A stretch of 38,561 bases of DNA from Spirogloea muscicola (Eukaryota > Streptophyta > Zygnematophyceae > Spirogloeales > Spirogloeaceae). A model generated the notes under the pieces. The model was not told where the DNA came from and made no database searches. It saw nothing but the letters and a program-made list of their open reading frames with translations. A program made the translations under genes and the position numbers. The number at the start of each line of letters is the position of its first letter. Position 1 is the stretch's first letter. Location of the stretch: positions 779,322 to 817,882 of the forward strand of contig WELB01000012.1 in the NCBI GenBank assembly GCA_009602725.1, read 5' to 3'. Shown piece by piece: positions 21,201-31,457 of the stretch.

Positions 21201-23234
21201 TTATACCACCTCCGCAAGCCACCTGGACGGAGGGCCCCAGACAATCATTCTCTTCTTACTGACCATCTTACTTGTACTGGCCAGTAACAAGACAGGAAGA
21301 ACTTCAGCCAAATTAATTCAACAAGTGAGAGGCTCTCTTTGAGAGATTAGACTCCAGTCCTGAGCTCCAAATTAGTGACTATTCATCTAGATGATATGAG
21401 GCTGTGCAAGGGCACGGCATTCTTTTGCAAGTCACCGAAGCTTACGCAGCATTGCTCTGTGCAAGCAAGCAGCTACTTCTGAGTAAGGAGCCTCGAAGCT
21501 GGCCCACCTGCTTTGCTGGAGAAAATATGGCCTGGTGGAAACACCTGGAAGCGCTCGCAGTCGTCGACCAGCGCCTTCATCTCCGAAGCAAACCACACCG
21601 AGCCTGCCAAAGGGGAGAGCCCGATGAGGGAGGCCATGGAAGACGGGAGCCCACATCGAAGAGCCAACCTCGACAGCAGTTCCATATGCTGGAAGACAAC
21701 CAAGGGCCTCGATGCAATCGATGCATCAGCATTACCATCACGACCCCAGCCGAGATAGAGGGGCGTGATGCCAATGGGGTCTCGTGCGGCGATGAACGAG
21801 TTGTCGCGTGTGTCCAGCAGCACAAAGGAGAACATGCCATCTAGCATTGGCACCATGTCCTCCCCCACCTCCTCGTACTGCGAGGCGTCAGCCGCGAGCA
21901 TCAGGAGCGCGGCGTCAGCAGCCAGAAGAACGTTACAGAGAAGCTTCAGGGCCACAGAGAAGGAGCGGCGGCGGTGCAGAGGTGTGGGCGGCAGCCATGG
22001 CCGTGGCTTACTAGGTGGGCGATGACCTCACAATCGCTCTGCGTGTGGTATGAGTGCGTGCGTGCCAGCTGGGACTTGAGGTCCTCGTGGTTGTAGATTT
22101 CGCCATTCACCTGAAGCAGGGCGCAGCAACAACGTAATGGCGAGCTGCCCCGCATGCCGTCGCCAGGTGGCGGGTTTCAGCGAGCAGCTTGCCAGCACCA
22201 CAGCACGCTCTCACCGCAACGACGATATCCTTGCTCTCGTTGTAGAGCGGCTGGTCGCCGGACGCAGGGTCGATGATGGCCAGCCGCTCGTGCGCGAGGT
22301 AGTTGTTGCCAGCCACGAAGAGGCCGCTCCAGTCTGGCCCCCGGTGCCGCAGCCTACACAGAACGCAGGGCCCCACTGACGCCAGCAGTCAAGCAAAGCC
22401 ATCCCGCTCCGGCTGCTGCTGCTGGCCAGCCAGTGCTCGTGGCTGCAGCTTGTTTCCCTTATGAATACCACACTCTGTCTGGACATCCATTGCCGTCTAA
22501 GTGTGGTCACGGCTGGCGGAGCTCGCCCCGGCAGCGAAGCAGGCCAGTCAGGCCGACAGTTGTGGTCACCAGCAGATGGGCAGTGGCACAAAGTGGGCAA
22601 GCATCGCAGCTGGATGGAGCACAATTCACAGACATTCACTTCCAGCTAATTTGTGTGGACTGCATGAATGAAGACCCCTCCTTAAGCCCTGACCCTCATG
22701 CCCTGCATGCAAATCATTCGCGCTCCCCCCCCCCTCCTAGTCCAACTACGAGACCACTGCTTGGGCCCTGCGCCGGGGAGCTTGCAGCCGGCGCCGTCGG
22801 CAACGTCGGCGGCACGGTTGGAGGGCGGCCTGCCCTCCCTCTGCGGCTGATCGCTCCCGCGTTCTCAGCCCGAGGGCTCCAAAGTGGTGTGACCGCAGGC
22901 CAGGCCGGGATTGCAAGGGCTGCCAGCTCCGTCAGGCAAGGAATGCTGCCCCGAGGACCTTCGCCGCTGCGAGCCGCCGCTGGAGCCTGGGCGAGGGCTG
23001 AGCTCCTCTCGCAGGCCGTCCGCGAGCTCAACGAAAGCCCGCAGGGCCCGTAGAAAACGGCGGTGGCGGCCGCGGCGGAAGGGAAAGCCGAATTCAGGGT
23101 TTATGACGGGCCAAGGGTTTATGGTGGTCCGAGGGGTCAGGGTTGCGTGCTCGCCTGCGCGAGAGCTGCAGGACGCGGGTGCGCGTGGCCGCGGAGGCGT
23201 CGTGCGCCCCCAGCACGGCCAGGATGCCGCACAT
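18282..23234 (-). CDS. ASN: Asparagine synthetase (glutamine-hydrolysing), 571 aa, 14 exons
   Basis: Exons in gene order: 23234-23155, 22353-22215, 22110-22012, 21877-21736, 21603-21508, 21222-21128, 20975-20814, 20521-20441, 20280-20059, 19797-19663, 19539-19459, 19233-19147, 18931-18821, 18467-18282. The start is fixed by MCGILAVLG, whose Cys2 becomes the N-terminal nucleophile of the class II glutaminase. Next come [27 protein letters not shown] and [16 protein letters not shown]. The synthetase half has the pyrophosphatase loop SGGLDSS (234-240), then [18 protein letters not shown] and [17 protein letters not shown]. The tail LTVPGG...[23 protein letters not shown] (with a short gap) is of the plant/algal class, which is about 10-20 residues longer than this. 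It converts aspartate, glutamine and ATP to asparagine, probably in the cytosol. Intron 1 appears to use a GC donor (GCAG|GCGAGC). Confidence 0.95.
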
Positions 23235-23281
23235 CCCGCCGGCCCCCGGCTCCGCCGCGGGCGCCGCCGGANCGTGCTCGC

Positions 23282-23323
<42 letters not shown>

Positions 23324-24238
23324 AGGGTAGGCTTGCGCTCCACGGCGGGCCAGGAGAATGTTTCCAGGTAGGCCCGTTCCTCAACCCGCACCTTTGACTA
23401 CCAATATCCACGATCCTGCCGTAAATCCACCCTTAAAATGCTTAAACCTGGCGTCGAGTTTCACGTTTGCGATGGACATGGAATTCGATGTTGGTCCGGA
23501 GGAAAGAAGCCGAGGTGAGGGCTTTCACTGGGGCGGCACGGCGCGACAAGAGGGATTCCAGAGCGCGGGAACTGCTGCGGCCGGCCCCTCCTTCCGGTGC
23601 GCATGGCCGGCGAGCCGGGGCACCGGCCAGTCGCCCGATCGGCGCTGCAGCCGAGAGAGACGAGGCGCATGAAGCGACAGGGAGGCCACATCAAGCCAGT
23701 CCACTGCTCAGCCATCAGCTGGTGCATGACATGGAGCTACTCGAACGAAGACCCCGAGCAGCAGGTCGACGAGTGGAACAGGAAAGCCGCAATGGCTGGC
23801 CTTCTGCAGCCATGGCCTCCGTCCGAGAGAGCTCCCTTCTTGATGCTCGGCAGCCCCCGCTCCGCAGCAGCCGGCACGCCCACCCCGGCCTTCCTTGTTG
23901 ACGCCCCCCCCCCCACGCTGCGTCCCGGCAGCCCCGCCTGCCGCGCTCGGCCAAGCTACTCACGCTGCCCGCATGCACCGCCTGCGGAAGCGCGGCGGTC
24001 GTCAGCAGAGCGTACCCATTTGTTCTGCCGCGTCGTCGACCCCGCTGCGTCGACTTGCATCGGCTGCGCCCTGCCCGAGTGAGTGGGTGAGTGCCGGCTG
24101 CTTCAGGGAGGACAGCCTGAGCAAAGGCGTCGGGCTGGCTGTGCTAGAGGTGGCCACCACTCACAGCAAGCTTTGCGGACGAGCGAAGCGCCCTGGGGTT
24201 CTCGCCATGACCAGCGAGACCGGACGGCAGGCACCTCC
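23235..24238. promoter_or_regulatory. Divergent intergenic region between asparagine synthetase and SDHB
   Basis: About 1 kb separates the two start codons, which face away from each other, so both promoters must lie here. It contains an N at 23272, a GGC repeat just upstream of the asparagine synthetase ATG, and no supported gene. An upstream in-frame ATG at 24083 could extend SDHB, but the residues added look random. Confidence 0.5.
23282..23326. repeat. GGC trinucleotide repeat next to an undetermined base
   Basis: About 14 GGC units start 48 nt upstream of the asparagine synthetase ATG (read as GCC on its strand), probably inside its 5' leader or promoter. The N at 23272 beside it suggests the length may be wrong in the assembly. 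Confidence 0.85.
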
Positions 24239-26176
24239 ATGAATATCCTTCAGAGCATCACAAGAGGCGTCCGAGGATGCGCGGGCCGGCGAACAGGGGC
24301 TTTGGTCTGCTGCATGTCCTCCTCCGAGGGGAAATCAAGCACAGAGGATAGCCGTGTGTGCCATGGAACGGTTGCTTTCAGTGGTGCCGCCAGCAGGTGC
24401 TGGTCATCCTTAGCAAAGCAAAGTGAGGCGCCGGGAGTTGATGCGGCCACACGGCAAGCTGTATCTACGATGCCACTCGACGAAGTCAAGGAGCAGATTG
24501 AGGAGGAGGTGGCCAAGGGGAAGGAGTGGCCACCCCCACCATGGTCCCACCTTGCAGATACTCCCAGGTGGAAGGAGTTCCAGATATACAGGTGGAACCC
24601 TGATGTCGGTGGTCGATCGGTATTCCAAAGTTACCAGATTGATCTTAGCAGATGTGGTCCAATGGTAAGTCATCGACCAGACACAGCAGCAGCAAGACCA
24701 CGTCGCCTAGGATGGCTGCCTCTGCAAAGCCGAGTATTTACCTGACTTGCAGGTGTAAAGAGCAAAAGCATGCTCCTGTTCTACCTTTCTGCCAGATCCA
24801 TCGGAGCACCAGTCTGATGACGTACTTGAGGTGGTCAATCTGTTAACCACCACATCGCTCTGTGGGATGCTGCATTGGCTTGCCGGGTTTGCCTTCAATC
24901 GGGCAATGTCTCAAAGGCTCACATAGTCTTCCTCTGCACGCACTGCAATGACTGCCAGGTACTGGACGCTCTGAGGCTGATCAAGGAGGATCAAGACTCC
25001 ACGCTTGCTTATCGCCGATCATGCCGTGAAGGCATTTGTGGATCTTGCAGCATGAACATCGATGGTGTCAACTCACTTGCTTGCACCACCCCTGCTAGTC
25101 TCGACCCCAAGAAGCCAACTATCATTTCTCCTCTTCCACACATGTTTGTCATGAAGGATCTTGTTGTGGACCTGACTCATGTCTATCAGCAGTACAAGTA
25201 AGCAGTGCCGTCATGAGCAACTTCTATTGCGTCAGAGCGCACCCGTGCCTGAAGAAGCTGTAAAGATCTAGGATATACTCTTGGGCCCTTTATAGACTTG
25301 CTTGCAAATCCAGAGCAAGCCCACCTTGGAGCCACTAAAGCCTGTATACTACACATTGGATGGTGTCCTACTAACCCCGGAACTTTACTTGGTGTTCAGT
25401 AAGCAGAACTTTGCAGCTCAAAAGCCGTAACAGCAGTGGCCTGTGCACGACATTGGCAGGTCCATTGAGCCGTGGTTGAAGACCAACCAAAAGCCACCCA
25501 ACGGGAGAGAGTACCGGCAGCTTCCCAAGGACAGGGCAAAGCTGGACGGGAAGTATGAATGCATTCTATGCTTCTGCTGCCAGACTTCGTGCCCTTCGTA
25601 CTGGTGGAATGCAGAGAACTTTCTGGGGCCAGCCGTCCTTATACAAGCTCATCGGTGGATCGTTGATACGTGAGTCTGCATTATGCCATTTGCCATGACA
25701 TCAAAGGACTGTACTCATCCCTCAACGCACATCCTTAGAACAGTCAAACGAGATCCTTAGCCATAGGTGGTATACAGCTGTCGTATCTACGCAAAATGGT
25801 AGACCCAATCGTGCAAATGTGCATTACTGGCAGCCATCATCAGGATGGACCCTGCAGCCTTCAGCATTTCTACAAGGTCCCGTCGTGGTCAATAAGAAGC
25901 AACGAGAAAGTACCAAGGAGGCATGCAAGGCCATCTAAGGCTGACTTCGCAACTTCAACTGGATGGCAATTGTTCTGATGCAGGCGAGACCAGTACGCAA
26001 AGCAAAGGCTGGAAGCGCTTTCTGAGGGCCGCAGACTAACAGCCTGCCATCAGATTTTCAACTGCGCTGCAAGCTGCCCCAAGCACCTAAACCCTGGCAA
26101 GTCGATCGCCGAGATGAAGAGGGACGAGCTCCTGAGTGCTGCTAAGAGCATCCTGCCCCTTCTTGGCAAGAAGTAA
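24239..26176 (+). CDS. SDHB: Succinate dehydrogenase iron-sulfur subunit, mitochondrial (355 aa)
   Basis: Exons are 24239-24664, 24959-25197, 25460-25669 and 25984-26176, in phase 0, 2, 2. This subunit of respiratory complex II passes electrons from the flavoprotein to ubiquinone. The conserved part starts at FQIYRWNPD (residue 114). [2Fe-2S] ligands are C164, C169, C172 and C184 in [10 protein letters not shown]...LAC. The cluster-rich C-terminal half has [16 protein letters not shown] (C256, C259, C262, C266) and [19 protein letters not shown] (C313, C319, C323), as needed for the [4Fe-4S] and [3Fe-4S] centres. The first 113 residues are much longer than the usual targeting peptide. They start with [18 protein letters not shown], which fits mitochondrial import, and may hide an unspliced intron. 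The start is the first ATG with such a presequence. Confidence 0.93.
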
Positions 26177-26789
26177 TGCTCATCTTCAGTCCTTGATCAA
26201 CAATGCATGACAGTTGCCAAACACATCATCGTGTACCCGTTAATTCTTCAGATTTCAGCATACACTGGTGGCTTTCCACTCTTGGCTCGACTCCTTCAAG
26301 GGCATTGACGATTTTGCAGTCTTGCCAGTCACTGTTGGTGAAGTAAATGCAAGCTAGTGTGACTCACATCAGTGCTGCTTGGCCTCGAGGTAACTTTACC
26401 TGTTGACGTTGGCCAGGTCAGCCCTCTCTCGAGCAGCTCGTTGCTTCGTGAAGGACACAAGCATTCAACCAAAGACGGTCACTTACGAATAGAAGTTTTG
26501 CAACTCCGCGTTGACATGGTGTGCTAGATTAAGTTGGTGCATGAATCTTGCAACCCCCGAACCTAGGACGTAAGCAGAAATATTGGTCTGGAGGGGAGAC
26601 AATATGCAGAGCACATCGACCAAGATAGATTGGTGAATGCGCATGAACAGGACTCACTGACAATAATATGGAGCCGGTCTCTTTTGGCACACCATAACAA
26701 CGAGCGCAGCTGCTGGAAGAAGCAGCTCTTTCACGAACTCGGGTGGCAGGCGAAGCCGCGCAAAACAGGGGGCAGCAGAGCTTGATCTG
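26177..26789. other. 3' flank of SDHB, no gene seen
   Basis: The region is of mixed composition, with only short open frames. I see no TGTAA close to the SDHB stop. An AAAA at 26762-26765 is TTTT on the minus strand, about 25 nt past the tRNA, and can serve as its RNA polymerase III terminator. Confidence 0.45.
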
Positions 26790-26871
26790 CGTGTTCGGCA
26801 GGACTCGAACCTGCGCGGGCAGAGCCCAACAGCTTTCGAGGCTGTCCCGTTAACCACTCCGGCACGAACAC
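26790..26871 (-). tRNA. trnS-CGA: tRNA-Ser, anticodon CGA
   Basis: Reading the minus strand, a perfect 7-bp acceptor stem GTGTTCG/CGAACAC closes an 82-nt cloverleaf. It has U8-G9, a D arm with CCG/CGG and the GTGGTTAA loop, a 5-bp anticodon stem ACAGC/GCTGT around the loop CTCGAAA (anticodon CGA, reading UCG), the long variable arm typical of serine tRNAs (about 14 nt), and a T arm GCAGGTTCGAGTCCTGC whose GGTTCGAGTCC is a good B box. The discriminator base is G, as serine tRNAs require. CCA is not encoded, as usual for nuclear eukaryotic tRNAs. There is no intron. Confidence 0.95.
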
Positions 26872-27112
26872 ATGCAAGCACGTCGCGAGCGCCGCAAAGC
26901 GCTATAAACTGTTGTAAAGGCAATTTGCCGACAAATGCTCTCTGGGGCCTTCCTCTACTTCTTTAATTACTATCAGCAGCGATATAGCATTGATCCTGTA
27001 ATTCCTTACCGAATCCTTCATCCCGGCTTCATTCGGCTGGCTTTCCCAGCTGCGCTTTACGTACCAGCTGCGTTCTCCTCGTCGCCGCCGCGGGCGGGCC
27101 AGGCGGGCCGCC

Positions 27113-29777
27113 ATGGCGCTGGCGGCGCAGCTCCTGGCCGCGCCCTACGGCGCCGCGCTGCGCGCGCTGCCCGACGTGGCGCTGCGCGCCGCCGTGCGCG
27201 CCATGTCCGGTATGCGGCTGCGCTCGTCCCGCGCGCCCACGGCCGAGGCGCACCTCGCCGCCCTCCTCGACTTCGTCAAGGGTGCGGCCGGGCCCCCTTC
27301 GTGCCGCCTCTCTCGCCGTCTCAAAGGTTCAGGGCTTAAGGCTTAGAGCTTGCGCCTCTCGGCGACGGATGCGTCGCTGGGGGCCCTCTCTTGCCACAAG
27401 CATTGGGGTAAGGGCAATCTAGACGAGGCTGACCCATTCCCCGACGCCCCGAGCTGGCCGCTGCGCAGCACTGAAGCTGATGCCGATCGCGATCAACACC
27501 GAGGAGGCCAACGTGCAGGTGCTGCTTCCCCCACGTCAACCAGGTCCAATGTGGCCTTTGGGCTCAGATTAAAGTCTATTGGCGACGCCTTTGCAGCTGC
27601 GGCGCAGCCCGTTGGCACTGCAGACTCGATGACATGGCGCGGCCGTCTCGGCGGCGCTCTGACTGACGTCTCGCCGCTTCGCGCTGCGCCGCCGTCTCCT
27701 CCCCGCCCGAGGCCGCAGCACTACGAGGTCCCGACCGAGTTCTACAAGCTCGTGCTCGGCAAGCACCTCAAGTACAGGTGCGCAGCGGCCGCTGGTCGTC
27801 TGGTCCCCCCGGCCCCGCTGAAGTGAGCGTGCTTGGGTAATCATACGATGCTTTTGGGTTCCTTGTACTCAAGAATTTACTGCTGATTCCTAACTTTCTG
27901 AGCGCGAGCTCTGTGCCTACTACAGCAGCAGCTGACTCGGGCTCCGCCCCTTGGTGTGCTTTTCGTGCAGCTCCTGCCTGTACCCATCTCCAGCATCAAC
28001 ACTGGACGAGGCGGAGGAGCACACGCTGGCGCTCTACTGCGAGCGCGCCCAGCTGCAAGACGGGCAGGCCGTGCTCGACCTCGGGTGCGGCTGGGGCTCG
28101 CTGTCGCTCTACATTGCGGCACGCTACCCCGGCAGCTCCGTCACGAGCCTCTCGAACTCGAGCACGCAGCGCGCTTACATTGAGGAGGAGTGCAGGTTCT
28201 GACTTGCGCCTTGCTTTGACTCAGCCGCTTATCAATCGGCTCTGCTACCGGCAACGCTCGCTCGTCACTCAATGCTTGCATGAACCCCTAGAAAATTCAC
28301 AGGTGCAAGCAAAATGTGCAATGCTCACAACCAGTGGAAGCTGCGGGCTCGTGCAGGCAAAGAGGGATCAAGAACCTGGAAGTTGTGACTGCCAATGTGG
28401 TTGTCTTCGAGGCGGGCACCATGTACGACAGGATACTTTCAATTGAGATGTTTGAGGTTGAGCTTGCGACCTGACTGACCTTGATGGCTGCGAGGCCAAG
28501 ATGCAGGCTGCTGCGCCTTGCATTAGTCAGAACCACATTACTGTTGTTGATGCAGGTTTGCCAGGTCACAAGCATTGTGATGCCGTTATTGGGCAGTTCC
28601 ATTTGACTTTGGCGGGGTTGACTCAGGACGTGGTGGGCTACACTGCTGGCTGCAGCACATGAAGAACTACCAGAAGCTGCTGCACAAGGTCTCCGTGTGG
28701 TTGAAGCCCGACGGGCTCCTTTTCATCCACATCTTCACCCACAAACAATATGCATACCACTTTGAGGTCTCGTGCTCAACTCATTCGACCCACAGACGAC
28801 CACCTCATAGCTAAGCCTATACTTACTTCCTGCAGTATTGCACTTTGATACACTAAACACTCAATTGCATCAAGGATCGCCCAGCTACCATCTGGTCTGC
28901 TGCGATTGTATTTGGAGGTGTGCTGAAATTGCAATGTTCAATGTGGTTATGCTTGGTCCGCGTCACCTGGCCACAAGTAGACTACATCACTCTGGTCAGG
29001 CGCTGGAGATGCTTATACTTAACCGCAGTCCAATAGAAGTCGTGCATCCCTCGTCCCCTAGGTTGCGGATCTCTGAAGAGGTGGCCTGGTGCAGACTGCC
29101 AATGACGACGACTGGATGGGACGTCACTTCTTCACCGGAGGCACCATGCCCTCGGACGACCTCCTCCTGTATTTTCAGGTCTGCAATGAGTGGAAGCCCT
29201 CCACAATTTCATACAGCGAATAGGGAAGTTCTGCAGCAGTTGCCTCTGCTCGTATATTGTCACTGCTTGCTCTGGCTAATTACAACACTCCTGCTCTGCA
29301 ATGCCAGGATGATGTTGCAATTGTGGACCACTGGCGGGCTAGCGGGAAGAATTACCAGTTGACAAGGCAAGCAGTAGTGGTTGCATAGCAGCTCTATTAG
29401 GGTCGTATGGGTCTGATTTGACCCAACTCAGCGTGTATGCACAGAGCTGGCACGAAATGAGGGTACCACAATGAAGGAATGTTCCACTTAGTGCCCTGTA
29501 TTTCCCGGACCCCGCTCCCAGCTTAAGGAGTATCGCCAAGTGTGGATGTGATGTGGTAGCTGACTTTCAGTTGATGCGTGGCAGCGAAGCTTGGCTCCGT
29601 AACTTTGACAAGAATATTCACACAATACGGCCCATCCTCGCTAAGACTTATGGGGAAGACCAGCTGACCAAGTGGACGGTTTACTGGCGGACATTCTTCA
29701 TTGCCGTGGCAGAGCTATTTGGCTTCAGCAACGGGGAGGAGTGGCTCATCTCTCACTACCTATTCAAGCGGAAATGA
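27113..29777 (+). CDS. SAM-dependent methyltransferase, CFA synthase / coclaurine N-methyltransferase-like (349 aa)
   Basis: Nine exons: 27113-27281, 27469-27518, 27719-27777, 27971-28195, 28357-28456, 28656-28766, 29095-29178, 29308-29366, 29585-29777. The protein has the full pattern of the family: [13 protein letters not shown] and [18 protein letters not shown], the SAM-binding motif [10 protein letters not shown] (127-136), the SIEMFEHMKNY block, a [11 protein letters not shown] strand, [21 protein letters not shown], and the tail [21 protein letters not shown]. Plants keep close homologues called coclaurine N-methyltransferase-like proteins, most without proven substrate, and bacteria have cyclopropane-fatty-acid synthases with the same fold. 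In an alga without benzylisoquinoline alkaloids the substrate is open: an amine or a membrane lipid. There is no clear targeting peptide. Intron 8 has a GC donor (ACAAG|GCAAGC). Confidence 0.88.
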
Positions 29778-31457
29778 GCCCCCAAGCTACAGTTGTAGGT
29801 ACCCTGGACGACATGCAAAATCTGACACATAAGCCAGTGCATCATTGCCGCGCTCCCGCAATGGCATCAATGCCACCTTGTGCCCATGCAAGAGCGAAGA
29901 TCATGATAGTCTGTCAGCAGTTTAAGGCCCTGCGTGACACGACCTTGGCTGACCTTTGCTGCAGAAGGTGCGCACTGGGACTTGCACCACTTCCAGCCAA
30001 GTTGCGGTCTTATGAACCACCTTTAGGCCTTGAAGCCACAGCGTGACTACCAGAGAGAAAGTAGAGAAAGCGTGTTATGAATGATGGAGGGCCAGAGCAG
30101 CCAAGCACAAAGCCAAGAACATTATGCTTGTTGGGCCTGCGGCTATGTTGACCTGCTCAGTAGCTGCAGGTCAGCATGTCAAGGTCGTTACATGATGCCC
30201 AATTGCCAGGACGAAAGTTTCCAACCCTTTCTGCTTTCCAGAGTGTTATCTCCTGAGCAGTATACTTTTAGACTACTCTTAATTCTAGACTCCTTCGACC
30301 TTGCATAGCCATTACCCTTTGGAAGAGCATCTTCCTTCTTCGGGCTGGCCTTCTACTGCACAACTATTTGTAGTCACCACTTGCGTAGCTGTGCCTTTTG
30401 GTCCCTTCTGACCTTTTATTTTTTTGGGGCTGCCCTTTCACAGCCATTGTCGCTGTTTGGGGAGACCATAACTTAATAGCCATTGCCCCCCTGTGGAAGA
30501 GCTTCTTCTTTGAACCTTGTCCCCTTGAAGTGGGGCGACTCCTTTTATGTGCTGCTAATTTCCAACGTGCGGCTGCTGACTAGGGGTTACTGAGCAGGCA
30601 CCCTTAGTGGTCTCCAAACCCTTCAAATCCATTGAACATCGTTCACTCCGTTCGTGGCCTGGCTTTTCACAGCCCTCGCCCACTTTGGCAGAGCTGCTTC
30701 TCGTTTGGCGTCTGGCCTTGAGAACACAAGGGGTTAACTCTAATTGGAAAAAAGCAGTTTTCATGAGGTGCCTAAGGCGCAAGGCAAGTCAAGATTTGAC
30801 GACGAAGACAGGCTTACGAGATCAGATATGAGAGATAGGCACAAGCTGTAGCTCAGGCCTTCTGTCAAGCTATTGCTCAGGCCTGCGGCGCCGCACTGCA
30901 GCTTGACACTCGTGGAAAGTGCAGGTTAGTACCCATATCTGCAGACATCACCTGCTTTTACTAGAAGAAGTGGCTCTCCCAATGGGGGCAAGGGCTGTGA
31001 GAAGCCAGCCCGAAAAGAATTGACAAGGTTCGAAGGGCATCTGGCATCTAGGCATCTGTCAGTGCCTATGATGGCTGCTCCTTCGTGTTTCTTTAATCTC
31101 CACAAGGTGAAGAGACGTGAAGAAACAGATGGAGGGAACGCCCCTCTACTGGAAGAGTCTTTCTTTCGGCTTACATGGCCACCCTTTCAGACTAAGCGCA
31201 CCGCGTGCCTTCTCTCGTTAGCAATTGGTATCTCGCTTTTTACGCCATTCGGCCCCTCCAGACCTTGTCCTTTCTCTTGGGCTGGCCTCTGACAGCCGCC
31301 AGTCAATTTGGAAGCGCTGCTTCTCGCTTCGTCGTCTCTCCCACACACCAACCCGAGTGGCATTCAAAGGCTTGGTGGCTCGTGGCGCCGGGCAGCCGCC
31401 GACGCCGCCGCCCGCCGCCCGCGCGCGGCGGGAGGCGCGGCCCGCCGAGCCTTGGCC
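29778..31457. other. Intergenic region with a second cluster of palindromic repeats
   Basis: No gene is supported. Core copies lie at about 30341, 30427, 30655, 30997 (minus) and 31280. The copy at 30965-31025 is nearly identical to 1823-1885. Several copies carry the same side motifs as elsewhere, such as TACTGGAAGAGTCT at 31147. The GC-rich end (31380-31457) probably is the promoter and leader of ATG101. Confidence 0.55.

Noticed and set aside
25310-25375. [17 protein letters not shown]-like peptide as an extra SDHB exon
   Set aside because: The flanking exons join in frame without it, and the SDHB family has no insertion at this place.
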